From positions 1 to 64,000 of the forward strand of contig JAFSKG010000016.1 of assembly GCA_017449075.1 (NCBI GenBank): 64,000 nucleotides of DNA, read 5' to 3'. Under the pieces are notes generated by a model. It did no database searches. It was not told the origin of the DNA and worked only from the letters and a program-made list of their open reading frames with translations. This stretch comes from Lachnospiraceae bacterium. Its GTDB lineage: Bacteria; Bacillota; Clostridia; Lachnospirales; Lachnospiraceae. The position numbers and the translations under genes were made by a program. Below, piece by piece: positions 16,016-25,045 of the stretch (position 1 is its first letter; each line of letters opens with the position of its first letter).

Positions 16016-16924
16016 TTATTGTTTAATCTTATATCTAGCACTAGCTTTGCTCATAAATACTATAGATACAATCACAATCACTATGCCAATATAATTAATA
16101 ATGTTCAGCGGTTCCCTATAAATCATTACCCCCACAAATGCTGCCACAACGACTTCTATAGAAGCAATGACAGGTACAATGCTTAGTTCTGTCATTCTTT
16201 TTACGCCATCATAATAAAACATATAGGCAATGCCTGTAATCAATACACCATACATTATACCATAAATCCACATTTTTTTTGTAATAATTTCTATATTATT
16301 AAATGGCTTTAGGAACAATAGTACAAATAGACTCGCAAATAGCTCATTATAGGCTATAACCACGAATAAATTAGGGTTTTTATTGGCATATTTGCCAAGG
16401 ACTGGGGAAGCCCCATACGTGAGACCTGACATTAAGCCCATAAGCATCCCGAAAATAGACACTGTTTTGAAGCTAAAATCAAGTGCTGTAGCTGCTATTA
16501 TACATCCAATTATATTTAGCGCCAAAATCAAATTCCGCTTAAAACCAAGTTTCTCTTTGAACACCAAATAAGAAATAATCGCATTAAATACCGGCGAAGT
16601 ATATAAAAGCACTGCTGCTATTGCCACTCCTGATTTTTCTACACAGATAGAATAGCAATAATTAAAAATGCCTTGTGTCAGAATTCCATCAAGAAAACAC
16701 CACATTAATTGTTCACGAGTTAATATAAAAGATTTAGGTCCATACATTATCAGTGCTACTATTACTGCGAATACAAACGCAAAGAATACTCTAAAAAAAG
16801 TAATCAGTTCTGATGTGGCACCCATCATTGATAACTCTTTTACAAAGAATCCAATGAATCCCCATATGATTCCAGTAAAAAGAATTTCAATGCTTCCGAT
16901 GAAATTGTTTTTGTTTAATGACAT
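16016..16924 (-). CDS. EamA/DMT-family transporter
   Basis: Polytopic membrane protein of 302 residues with about ten hydrophobic helices in two similar halves, the pattern of drug/metabolite transporters. Useful marks are SGVAIAAVLLYTSPVFNAIISYLVFKE at the end of the first half and the matching STELSIVPVIASIEVVVAAFVGVMIYREPLN-like stretch in the second. Likely exports a metabolite or amino acid; the substrate cannot be inferred. It follows parC by 3 nt and is probably co-transcribed. Confidence 0.88.
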   Translation of the reverse strand: MSLNKNNFIGSIEILFTGIIWGFIGFFVKELSMMGATSELITFFRVFFAFVFAVIVALIMYGPKSFILTREQLMWCFLDGILTQGIFNYCYSICVEKSGVAIAAVLLYTSPVFNAIISYLVFKEKLGFKRNLILALNIIGCIIAATALDFSFKTVSIFGMLMGLMSGLTYGASPVLGKYANKNPNLFVVIAYNELFASLFVLLFLKPFNNIEIITKKMWIYGIMYGVLITGIAYMFYYDGVKRMTELSIVPVIASIEVVVAAFVGVMIYREPLNIINYIGIVIVIVSIVFMSKASARYKIKQ

Positions 16925-16927
16925 TTA

Positions 16928-19165
16928 TTATAGCCTACTACCCTTTGTTGCTCTTGTGCCTCTCTTTAGTTGATTTAAATTTTTGTTTTTACCATCAACA
17001 TTTGCAACAGTATCATCATCAAGTACATATGCATCTACAACAAAATCACCTTTGCCAAGTTTTATACCTTTTACACCTTTAGTTGCTCGTCCAAGAAGTG
17101 GAATCTCATCTGGTTTAAGTCTTAAGAAATAATTGTCATTTGTTCTTATAACTAAATCCTTGTCAGCATAACATACATGAACTCTTACAACCTCATCGCT
17201 GCCATTTACTTTTGTCGCAACTACTTTTGCATTTGCTGTTACATATTCCGATGAGTCAGCAAACTTGATGAGTCCCTCCTTAGTAACAAAGAATAAATAT
17301 GAATTTTCTATAGACTTAGATGTCTCAACTCCAACTATAGACTCTTCGTCGCTCTTAAACTTAGATAGATTATCAATTGGTTTTCCTTTGTCATTGGTCT
17401 TGAGCATTGGAACTTTATCAAGTCTGACTTGATGCATAAAGCCTTTGCTACCAAATATTATTGCTCGTTCATCAGTCTTAGCTTTAAATACAAATTGATT
17501 ATTTGTATCAACCGTCTCTTTGTTCTTCTCATATAAATTTGGATCCATCACTTTACAATATCCAAACTTATCTTGACAATATACTACATCTATAACTTCT
17601 GCCTTTGGCTCTTCTATGACTATCTCTTCTGCATCTTCGAATGAAGTCTTTCTCTCAACTCCATACTCTTTCTTTATTCTCTTCATGTCATCAATTATCA
17701 AGTTGTCAACTTTATTCTTTTCTTTAAGTATTGATTTATAAAGTTTAATCTTTGCAAGGGTTTCTTTATATTCATTATTTAAATCTGTAATCTCAAGACC
17801 AATTAACTTATATAATCTCATATCAAGTATTGCATCTGCTTGAAGTGGTGTAAAACTAAACTTACTTGCTACTTTTGCAAGTTTCTTATCTTTAATTTTT
17901 ACATTTTTACACTTGCCTGTTGTGAGATGTGTCTTTGCATCTTCTCTAGTTTTTGACGCACGAAGTGTTGCTATGATAGCATCAATTAAGTCGGTTGCCT
18001 TAATTAATCCTTCTTCTATCTCTTTTCTTTCATTTTCTTTATCGAGTAAGTTTTTATACTTTCTTGCTATCAACTCTCTTTGGAATTCTACAAAGTTTTC
18101 CATTATAGATTTGAGTGTCATAGTCTCAGGTCTACCATCTACAATGGCTATCATATTTACACCATAGGTGTCTTCAAGTCTTGTCTTCTTATATAATATA
18201 TTTTTTATATTTTCAATCTTTTTCTTATCGAGATCTTTCTTTAACTCCATTACAATTCTCATGCCATCTTTACTTGAGTGATTGTAAATGTCAGTTATCT
18301 CAGGAATTTTCTTTTGCTCTACAAGCGAACCTACATCTGCCATGAATTTTCCTATGCCATCGCCTATCATTGTATAAGGAATTTCAGTTACTACCAATTT
18401 ATCCTTATCCTTTGATTTCTTTGCCATCTCATAGACTATCTTGCCACGAAGTTTAAGTTTGCCAGACCCTGTCTTATAAATTTCAGGGAGTTCTGACATA
18501 TTTGCTATGATACCACCAGTTGGAAAATCTGGTCCTTTCAGTATCTTAAGCATAGACTTAAGTGTCATGCCCTCATTCTTCACATACTCTATAACCAAGT
18601 CACAAATCTCAGAAAGATTGTGAGATGGTGCACTCGTTGCCATACCAACTGCTATACCTTCAGAACCATTTAAAAGAAAATTAGGAAAACGACAAGGAAG
18701 TATAGTAGGCTCTTTCAATTTTTCATCATAGTTGGGCATGAAGTCAACTGTCTTATCAAGGTCTTGGAGCATCACATCATCAGAAAACTTAGATAACCTT
18801 GCCTCTGTATAACGTTGAGCTGCTGGACTGTCCCCTTCTATGGAACCAAAGTTACCTTGACCAACAGCCAAAGGAACCATCCTCTTAAAATCTTGAGCCA
18901 TAACTACAAGAGTTTCATAGATAGATGTGTCACCATGAGGGTGATATTTACCCATTACATCGCCAACTATTCTCGCAGATTTGAGAGTTGGCTTATTTGC
19001 GTGAACCCCCAATTCATTCATTCCATATAAAACTCTTCTTTGAACTGGCTTTAATCCATCTCTTATATCCGGAATTGCACGAGCAGTAATTACTGACATA
19101 GAGTAATTAATGTAACTCGTTTTCATCTCCTCACTATATTCTGTTGTTAAAATCTTTTCTGACAT
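16928..19165 (-). CDS. parC: DNA topoisomerase IV subunit A (ParC-like type IIA topoisomerase)
   Basis: DNA breakage-reunion subunit. The catalytic Tyr is Y119 in AAQRYTEARL. The quinolone-pocket segment HPHGDTSIYE places Thr80 and Glu84 at the E. coli ParC Ser80/Glu84 positions. The C-terminal half carries beta-pinwheel blades with a GRATKGVKGIKL turn. I see no canonical GyrA box (QRRGGKG); the last 15 residues (LKRGTRATKG) are at best a degenerate one. This and the length of 745 favour ParC over GyrA. AAAGGA lies 12 bases before the ATG at 19165. Its partner parE is 3.8 kb upstream, not adjacent, with three unrelated genes and a repeat between them. A second gyrase-like paralogue elsewhere is expected. 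Confidence 0.85.
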   Translation of the reverse strand: MSEKILTTEYSEEMKTSYINYSMSVITARAIPDIRDGLKPVQRRVLYGMNELGVHANKPTLKSARIVGDVMGKYHPHGDTSIYETLVVMAQDFKRMVPLAVGQGNFGSIEGDSPAAQRYTEARLSKFSDDVMLQDLDKTVDFMPNYDEKLKEPTILPCRFPNFLLNGSEGIAVGMATSAPSHNLSEICDLVIEYVKNEGMTLKSMLKILKGPDFPTGGIIANMSELPEIYKTGSGKLKLRGKIVYEMAKKSKDKDKLVVTEIPYTMIGDGIGKFMADVGSLVEQKKIPEITDIYNHSSKDGMRIVMELKKDLDKKKIENIKNILYKKTRLEDTYGVNMIAIVDGRPETMTLKSIMENFVEFQRELIARKYKNLLDKENERKEIEEGLIKATDLIDAIIATLRASKTREDAKTHLTTGKCKNVKIKDKKLAKVASKFSFTPLQADAILDMRLYKLIGLEITDLNNEYKETLAKIKLYKSILKEKNKVDNLIIDDMKRIKKEYGVERKTSFEDAEEIVIEEPKAEVIDVVYCQDKFGYCKVMDPNLYEKNKETVDTNNQFVFKAKTDERAIIFGSKGFMHQVRLDKVPMLKTNDKGKPIDNLSKFKSDEESIVGVETSKSIENSYLFFVTKEGLIKFADSSEYVTANAKVVATKVNGSDEVVRVHVCYADKDLVIRTNDNYFLRLKPDEIPLLGRATKGVKGIKLGKGDFVVDAYVLDDDTVANVDGKNKNLNQLKRGTRATKGSRL

Positions 19166-19220
19166 AAATCTTTATTCCTTTCGTATTGTAAAATCATCAC
19201 TATGCGAAATTTTTTTACAA

Positions 19221-21323
19221 TCACTCTTTCGCTATATTCTCTCCAGCAATAGTTCCAAAAATAGTAATGTCTGCAACCGCATTTCCACCAAGGCGATTTG
19301 CACCATGTATACCACCAGTTACTTCGCCCGCTGCATATAAACCTTTTATAACATTATTGTTTGTATCAAGAACTTGTGCTTTATCATTTATTTTAAGTCC
19401 TCCCATAGTGTGATGAACTGAAACCTTTCTTGGAGTGGCTACATAAGGACCCTTGGTCAGTTTTGTAGAGTATAGTGTTCTACCAAAGTCATCTTTCTTC
19501 TCTCCATCAACACATTTATTAAAATCTTCTATTGTCGCCTTTAATGTTTCTACTGGTACATTTATCTTTGTGCAGAGTTCTTCTAATGTATCTCCAACAT
19601 ATATGTATTCGTTATCAACAAGATACTTAAAACTAAATCCATCGGCTGATTCAAAATCAGGTCCATATATATTTACGTAGTCATCACCATCTCCTGACTC
19701 AAGTATGTAGAAAAAATTTTCGTCAAGATTTAAAATGTTTTCTGAGATAACATCTCTTCTATCTCCTTCATTTACAAATCTCTTTCCTTCTTTATTAATG
19801 AATATTATCTCGTCAACAGCATTTACATCTCTCTTTGGATAACGAGTAAGTTTTCCATTTTTTACATTTCCAAGATATAATAATTGAATTTGACTCATAT
19901 CTACTGTGTTAGCGCCAACATTTATTCCCATATCTATTCCAGAACCAGTAGATGAAGTCTCTCTATTAGTAGTAGTTGCATTATCTAAGTCTTTCCATTT
20001 TGTGTTATATTTATTCAGCATCTCTTTGTTTGCAGAAAAACCACCAGTTGCTATCACTACACCTTTATTGGTTGAGATAGTAAATTCATTTTTATTTTTA
20101 TCTATGCATTTCACTCCTACAACTTCTTTATTTTCATTAGTTATTATTCCTTTAGCTTCCACATAAGTTAAAACTTTTATATTGTCATGTTTTTTTATTT
20201 CATTTAATAAAGTAGAAATGATTCCTGTGCCCATAGGCATTACTGATGTATGCGTTCTCTCCCAAAGAGCCCCCGCACCTTGTGATATACTATCATAAAT
20301 TTTAAATCCCATACTCTTAAGTAACTCAAGCGTTTTAAATGCATTATTTGCAAATGTTTCAATTAATGATAAATTTCCTATCTTATCACCACCATTATAG
20401 GTCTGAAGTGCAAACCAATTTTCACTATCAAATACACCAGATTTTCCATCTGGATTTTTTTTCTTAAACTCCTCTAATTCAGCTCTAACTTTATCTTGGA
20501 GTTGCTTGTGCTCATCATTTATTGGATTTTCACTTAATGCCTTCTCAACTACCCCCATCTTTTCGTCGCTCATAGTAAGTTTCTTTTGTAGCTCACTATC
20601 TGGAGCATTGTAAATGGCACCACACACAAGTGTGTTTCCACCAATTTCTCCATTCTTTTCTACTATAATAACATTTGCATTATTTTTAGCTGCACTTATA
20701 GCTGCAGTAAGTCCTGCACCGCCACCGCCAATTACCACTACATCTGTAGTTTCATCTTCATTCTTAATATTAAAATTAACTTTGGTTAAGTATTTTTCCA
20801 ATTTTGTTTTTTCATCATCAGATAATATGAGTTCACTATTATTCTTAAAATCTTGATTTTCTTCCGTAGCAGATGAAACAGCATCAACTCTTAATCCTGC
20901 ATTTACCATTGCATCAACAACAGCGTGTTCTATGCCATAACAAGTTACTGTTGCACCAGTCACTGTATCAATATTAATTGAATTATTTTCTTTCATAAGT
21001 CGTGGTATCAATGTTATAGGTGACTCTCCACCATTAGTCACTACTTTCCCATCAATATCTTTTAACTCGCCACCAATTCCAGGTGTTTCATTGTGACCAG
21101 TTACCTTTACATCTAAAATTTTTCCATCTTCAAGTGTCACATCAACGTTTATCAAGTCGTTGTAACCCATGGCAGTGCCTTGGTAAACCACTTTGCCATT
21201 TCCTGCTACGCTTTCATTTTTTTCTTTATTAGTCTTTGTTGTTTCGCTATTTGAGCAAGATAAAAAAATTATTGTCATGACTATAATTAAAAATGATGAA
21301 CAAAACTTTTTTACTTTTCGCAT
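19221..21323 (-). CDS. Extracellular flavinylated FAD-dependent reductase lipoprotein (fumarate/urocanate reductase-like)
   Basis: 700 residues. A lipoprotein signal ends in FLSC with Cys23. An FMN-binding domain (about 45-140) contains D119-T-V-T-G-A-T125, the site where ApbE attaches FMN covalently through a phosphoester to the Thr. The FAD domain begins with VVVIGGGGAGLTAAIS (about 195-210) and runs to the C-terminus, ending ADITIFGTIAGENIAKE. It resembles the flavin reductases that use fumarate, urocanate or other enoates as terminal acceptors in anaerobic respiration or flavin-based extracellular electron transfer. There is no apbE gene in this window. The exact acceptor is unknown. It lies between parC and the DpnI-like gene on the same strand, with AGAAGG before the ATG. 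Confidence 0.9.
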   Translation of the reverse strand: MRKVKKFCSSFLIIVMTIIFLSCSNSETTKTNKEKNESVAGNGKVVYQGTAMGYNDLINVDVTLEDGKILDVKVTGHNETPGIGGELKDIDGKVVTNGGESPITLIPRLMKENNSINIDTVTGATVTCYGIEHAVVDAMVNAGLRVDAVSSATEENQDFKNNSELILSDDEKTKLEKYLTKVNFNIKNEDETTDVVVIGGGGAGLTAAISAAKNNANVIIVEKNGEIGGNTLVCGAIYNAPDSELQKKLTMSDEKMGVVEKALSENPINDEHKQLQDKVRAELEEFKKKNPDGKSGVFDSENWFALQTYNGGDKIGNLSLIETFANNAFKTLELLKSMGFKIYDSISQGAGALWERTHTSVMPMGTGIISTLLNEIKKHDNIKVLTYVEAKGIITNENKEVVGVKCIDKNKNEFTISTNKGVVIATGGFSANKEMLNKYNTKWKDLDNATTTNRETSSTGSGIDMGINVGANTVDMSQIQLLYLGNVKNGKLTRYPKRDVNAVDEIIFINKEGKRFVNEGDRRDVISENILNLDENFFYILESGDGDDYVNIYGPDFESADGFSFKYLVDNEYIYVGDTLEELCTKINVPVETLKATIEDFNKCVDGEKKDDFGRTLYSTKLTKGPYVATPRKVSVHHTMGGLKINDKAQVLDTNNNVIKGLYAAGEVTGGIHGANRLGGNAVADITIFGTIAGENIAKE

Positions 21324-21365
21324 GATACACCTTCTTTTTATGATAATAAATAATACTTATCAATT

Positions 21366-21809
21366 CTACTTCTTATATAATATTTCATGTGGCAAGTCTA
21401 ACAGTTTACTATATCTAAACATTTTGTAATTAGCCCTTCTTGCCGTTGTACTTAATTGATAATTCACTAAATGATTTTTTGGCACAAAAGGAAAAAAATA
21501 TATCATTTGCTTATCTTTATTATTCTCTTTCCATTTAAAATTAACAATAAGTGGAGGTGGAAGTATCCCGGCTTTTAATACTTTATTCATTATTTCCCAT
21601 CCAGCACCCTGTACTTCACTTTTAGGTTTACTATTGTTTGTTTTAATCTGTGCTCTAAATTGACATGCTGTACACTGAACATCATATAAAGGATAGTTGG
21701 TGGGTAAAAGCATTAACTCTTTACCACAATTTGGACATTTAACCAATTTAATAACTTCCTTTTCTCCATGATCACCAATTTTTTTATTATTCATATTCTT
21801 TTCATCCAT
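21366..21809 (-). CDS. Orphan DpnI-like (Dam-replacing family) nuclease-fold protein with altered active site
   Basis: 147 residues. A four-Cys zinc site (C25-x2-C28 ... C46-x2-C49) is wrapped round a PD-(D/E)xK core, as in the N-terminal domain of DpnI. Aligned from memory, D43, Q54 and K56 fall on DpnI D53, E64 and K66, so the catalytic Glu is Gln. Near the end, STTARRANYKM matches DpnI 'PTARRAGW', followed by a similar D/L-P turn. The C-terminal winged-helix domain that DpnI uses to read methyl-adenine is absent. There is no methyltransferase nearby. It may be a weak or target-limited nuclease, a binding protein, or a decayed restriction enzyme. The start is 2 nt beyond the band-7 gene stop with a poor ribosome binding site, which suggests coupling. 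Confidence 0.75.
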   Translation of the reverse strand: MDEKNMNNKKIGDHGEKEVIKLVKCPNCGKELMLLPTNYPLYDVQCTACQFRAQIKTNNSKPKSEVQGAGWEIMNKVLKAGILPPPLIVNFKWKENNKDKQMIYFFPFVPKNHLVNYQLSTTARRANYKMFRYSKLLDLPHEILYKK

Positions 21810-21811
21810 AA

Positions 21812-22678
21812 CTAATTATTATTATCTTTCAGCGCCTCTTTAATCGCCACTATCCCACTCGTCAAACTTGCGATATCTGATGGCACCACAATTTTAGTAG
21901 CCTGACCTTTTGCAAGTTTTTCTACGCTCTTTATTGCCTCAAGCTTTATATATGCATCTGATGGTTTTTGCTCATTTATAAGGCGAACTGCTTCTGCCTC
22001 TGCTTTTGCCACAAGTTCAATTGACTTAGCTTTAGCTTCTGCTTCCATAAGCATTGCATCTCTTTTACCTTCTGCAACTGTTATATCTTTTTGCTTAATT
22101 GCCTCTGCCTCAAGAATAGTTGCTCTCTTCTCTCTTTCAGCCTTCATCTGTCTGTCCATCGCTTCTTTTATTTCTGCAGGTGGCATTATATCTTTAATCT
22201 CTATACGAGTAATTTTTATTCCCCATACATCAGTTGCTTCGTCAACTTCTTTAAGAAGGTGACTGTTAATCTTATCTCTTGCAGTAAGAAGTTCATCGAG
22301 TTCCATAGTTCCTACTATATTACGAAGTGTAGTTGCAGTAATTTTTTCTATAGCATCAACACCATTTTGTATCATATAAGTATTTTTGTAGCTGTCAAAT
22401 ACTTTGCAGTAAACTACTGTGTCTATCTTCATAGTTACATTATCTTTTGTAATAACTGATTGAGGTGGGAAATCGTGAATGTGTTCTTTAAGACTAACGC
22501 GGTTTCTTATTGTTTGTATAAATGGTAATTTAAAATTCACACCAGCTCTCATAGTCTTATGATATTTGCCAAGCATCTCAACTATTACTTCTTGCTTCTC
22601 TGGCACGATTACAAGCCATGACAAAATTACCATAATTATAAATACTACCACTGCTAGATAAAAAATACTTCCTAACAT
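21812..22678 (-). CDS. SPFH/band 7 membrane protein (slipin/QmcA-like)
   Basis: 288 residues. One N-terminal membrane helix (about 5-25) is followed by the SPFH domain (about 25-185) with EMLGKYHKTMRAGVNFKLPF and RNVIGTMELDELLTARDKIN. A Glu/Ala-rich coiled coil follows (about 190-245, EAEAIKQKDITVAEGKRDA...). Such proteins build cage-like rings on the membrane and often chaperone proteases or define membrane microdomains. No NfeD or FtsH gene is adjacent. AGGAGG precedes the ATG. Being next to the DpnI-like gene may be chance, since the ORFs are only 2 nt apart but have no known shared role. Confidence 0.92.
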   Translation of the reverse strand: MLGSIFYLAVVVFIIMVILSWLVIVPEKQEVIVEMLGKYHKTMRAGVNFKLPFIQTIRNRVSLKEHIHDFPPQSVITKDNVTMKIDTVVYCKVFDSYKNTYMIQNGVDAIEKITATTLRNIVGTMELDELLTARDKINSHLLKEVDEATDVWGIKITRIEIKDIMPPAEIKEAMDRQMKAEREKRATILEAEAIKQKDITVAEGKRDAMLMEAEAKAKSIELVAKAEAEAVRLINEQKPSDAYIKLEAIKSVEKLAKGQATKIVVPSDIASLTSGIVAIKEALKDNNN

Positions 22679-22741
22679 AACTACCTCCTCATAGAAATTG
22701 TTTACTTACACTCACAATACTATTACATTTTTAATATACTT

Positions 22742-22930
22742 TAATTTGCAATTCTCATATGAAAATAGTTGGAGCAGAAACTGATTTTTTGCAAATTTGG
22801 CGATAGCTGAGCCTTAGAGTTTTAGCACTGTCTGAGCGTAGCGAGTTTGCAAAACTCTTGGCGAAGCAGAGACAAAGCTTGCATAAAAATCTTGTTTTTG
22901 CGACCTATTTTCGGTGAGAATTGCAAATTA
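22742..22930. repeat. 189-bp element with terminal inverted repeats (MITE-like)
   Basis: The ends carry the same 16 bp in opposite orientation (TAATTTGCAATTCTCA, 22742-22757 and 22930-22915), then after a 2-3 base difference a further shared GAAAATAG. The inside holds nested palindromes such as GAGTTT-GCA-AAACTC and a GC-richer tract with TGTCTGAGCGTAGCGAG. No open reading frame fits inside. It fills most of the 272 bases between parE and the band-7 gene, ending 20 bp from the parE stop. It could be a non-autonomous transposable element or a large structured 3' UTR. A clear target duplication is not visible. Confidence 0.75.
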
Positions 22931-22950
22931 GTAAATTACAAATGTAACAG

Positions 22951-24891
22951 TTACCAATCAAGCACAGCTTCATTTGCATGTTCATAAATAAAGTCACGAC
23001 GATCTCCAACCTCAGACCCCATCAGCATCTCCGTAACCTTTGACGCCTCTTTAGCATCCTCTATCTCAACTCTTTTGAGCACACGATTGTCTGGATTGAG
23101 CGTTGTCTCCCAAAGTTCTGTTGGGTCCATCTCTCCAAGACCTTTAAATCTCTTTACCTCGTAAGTTCCATCTTTATGTTTCTTTTTATAGTCGCTAAGT
23201 GCTTTTTCATCATAGAGATACTCTTTCTCACTTGGCTTACCTTTTGATATTGCTGCATAAAGTGGCGGCATAGACACATACACATGACCTTCGTTTATTA
23301 GATCTGGCATAAAACGATACAAGAATGTAAGAAGTAAAGTATCTATATGTGATCCATCAACATCGGCATCAGTCATAAGAATTATTTTGTCATATCTAAG
23401 TTTACTTATATCAAAATCATTTCCATATCCTTCACTAAAACCGCAGCCAAAGGTATTTATCATAGTTTTTATTTCCGCATTTGAAAGAACCTTATCAATA
23501 GATGCTTTTTCCACATTAAGTATCTTTCCGCGAAGAGGCAATATAGCCTGTGTATTTCTATTTCTACAGTTCTTTGCAGAGCCTCCAGCTGAATCTCCCT
23601 CTACTATAAATATCTCACACTCACTCGCATCTTTACTTATGCAATTTGCAAGTTTGCCATTTGAATCAAATGAAAATTTTGACTTAGACAAAAGGTTTGT
23701 CTTGGCTTTTTCTTCAGCCTTTCTAATCTTTGCAGACTTCTCAGCCTGTGCAATCATTGCCTTTACATCTTCTACGTTTCTATCAAAGTATCTCTCAAGC
23801 TGCTCTCCCACAATTTGTGCAACCTGCTTAGTTACATCTTGAGATGCAAGTTTAGTTTTGGTCTGTCCTTCAAAAAGTGGGTCAGGGTATTTTATGGCAA
23901 CTATTGCAGTCATACCGTTTCTTGTATCAGGTCCTGTGAAGTTTTCATCTTTTTCTTTTAAGTTTCCAAGTTGTCTCGCATAGGTATTTAAAAGCTGAGT
24001 AAACTTAGTCTTAAATCCTACAAGATGAGTTCCACCTTCTTGAGTATAAATGTTATTACAAAATCCTAATATATTTTCTTCAAATGCATCTATAAATTGA
24101 ATTGCAACTTCAACTTCAGTTTTATCAACTGTGCCCTTAAACATAATTTCTTTAGTGACAGTTTTCTTACCTTTATTGAGTTCTTTTATAAATGCCAATA
24201 TTCCTTCTGGTTCATGATAATCTATAATCTCAGGTTTTGAACCTGTTAAGTTTTCAAAATGTATAGTGAGGTTTGGATTTAAATAACACGTCTCGTGTAA
24301 TCTTGATTTTATCCAATCAACTTTAAACTTTGTATGAGTAAATATTTCTGGATCTGGAGAAAAATTAATTTTAGTTCCAGTATGTTTACTTTTTCCAATA
24401 ACTGGAAGTTTACCCTTTACAAGTTTTGTGGTTGGCTTTCCTCTCTCATAAGTATCCTTATAGACATTTCCATCTCTACTTACTTCTACAGACATATGAG
24501 ATGAGAGTGCATTCACTACAGAAGAACCTACTCCATGAAGTCCACCTGATGTCTTATATGTCTCATTGTCAAATTTGCCACCTGCGTGTAGTGTAGTCAA
24601 AACTACACGAACTGCAGGAAGTCCAGACTTATGTAAATCAACCGGTATTCCACGGCCATCATCTATTACAGTACAAGAACCATCTTTTTCAAGAATTACC
24701 GAAATGTTATTGCAATAACCAGCCAAATGTTCGTCAACTGAATTATCTAAAATTTCGTACACTAAGTGATTAAGACCTTTAAGTCCTACATCTCCTACAT
24801 ACATTCCGGGACGTTTTCTAACAGGCTCAAGTCCCTCAAGAACTGTAATTTTTTCAGCTCCATAATTATTACTTGATACTTTTGCTGACAT
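22951..24891 (-). CDS. parE: DNA topoisomerase IV subunit B (ParE-like type IIA topoisomerase)
   Basis: ATPase subunit of a type IIA topoisomerase. GHKL ATPase motifs: EILDNSVDEHLAGY (about 46-59), DDGRGIPVD and GGLHGVGSSVVNALS. The transducer has QEGGTHL...F. Toprim motifs are EGDSAGGSA and DADVDGSHI, and the C-terminus has KRFKGLGEMDP. The 646-residue length fits ParE or Gram-positive GyrB. I call it ParE because it pairs with the ParC-like gene and no dnaA/recF genes are near. The ATG at 24891 (MSAKVSS) has GAGGT upstream and is preferred over a longer frame. A good promoter lies 55 nt upstream. GyrB/ParE ATPase domains are the known target of class III-like Fic enzymes, one of which is encoded at 5.3 kb. 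Confidence 0.88.
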   Translation of the reverse strand: MSAKVSSNNYGAEKITVLEGLEPVRKRPGMYVGDVGLKGLNHLVYEILDNSVDEHLAGYCNNISVILEKDGSCTVIDDGRGIPVDLHKSGLPAVRVVLTTLHAGGKFDNETYKTSGGLHGVGSSVVNALSSHMSVEVSRDGNVYKDTYERGKPTTKLVKGKLPVIGKSKHTGTKINFSPDPEIFTHTKFKVDWIKSRLHETCYLNPNLTIHFENLTGSKPEIIDYHEPEGILAFIKELNKGKKTVTKEIMFKGTVDKTEVEVAIQFIDAFEENILGFCNNIYTQEGGTHLVGFKTKFTQLLNTYARQLGNLKEKDENFTGPDTRNGMTAIVAIKYPDPLFEGQTKTKLASQDVTKQVAQIVGEQLERYFDRNVEDVKAMIAQAEKSAKIRKAEEKAKTNLLSKSKFSFDSNGKLANCISKDASECEIFIVEGDSAGGSAKNCRNRNTQAILPLRGKILNVEKASIDKVLSNAEIKTMINTFGCGFSEGYGNDFDISKLRYDKIILMTDADVDGSHIDTLLLTFLYRFMPDLINEGHVYVSMPPLYAAISKGKPSEKEYLYDEKALSDYKKKHKDGTYEVKRFKGLGEMDPTELWETTLNPDNRVLKRVEIEDAKEASKVTEMLMGSEVGDRRDFIYEHANEAVLDW

Positions 24892-24945
24892 CTTATACCT
24901 CACAAAAATCAATGCATACCAAAATATGCGCATAATTCAAAGCAA

Positions 24946-24974
24946 ATTATACAATATATTGTGCTATTTTGCAA
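24946..24974 (-). promoter_or_regulatory. parE promoter
   Basis: Minus strand: -35 TTGCAA (24974-24969), 17-bp spacer, perfect -10 TATAAT (24951-24946). The spacer contains the palindrome CAATATATTG next to the -10. It leads to a leader of about 50 nt with a GAGGT site before parE. Confidence 0.75.
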
Positions 24975-25015
24975 GTAAATATGCAATATATCGTAATAAA
25001 AGTTATTTCAAGCAC

Positions 25016-25038
25016 AAAAATAGGGGCTCTGCCCCTAC
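25016..25038 (-). terminator. Terminator of the 25046 gene, related to the GC-rich repeat
   Basis: Minus strand: stem TAGGGGC/GCCCCTA with a 3-nt loop AGA, followed by TTTTTG. It begins 9 nt after the stop codon. Its sequence looks like a trimmed copy of the GGGGCGA...GAGCCC hairpin repeats at 7229-7280 and 56966-56989. Confidence 0.85.
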
Positions 25039-25045
25039 AGTTTTG

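Noticed and set aside
19166..19220. Possible hairpin (TTGTAAAA/TTTTACAA) between the flavoprotein and parC genes
   Set aside because: The loop is over 20 nt and there is no T-run in the right place, so I do not call a terminator or operator.
22091..22459. 122-aa plus-strand open frame
   Set aside because: Antisense to the band-7 gene; no start signals and Cys/Phe/Tyr-rich shadow composition.
23387..23842. 151-aa plus-strand open frame
   Set aside because: Lies wholly antisense to parE, whose motifs are intact; its composition is that of a shadow frame.
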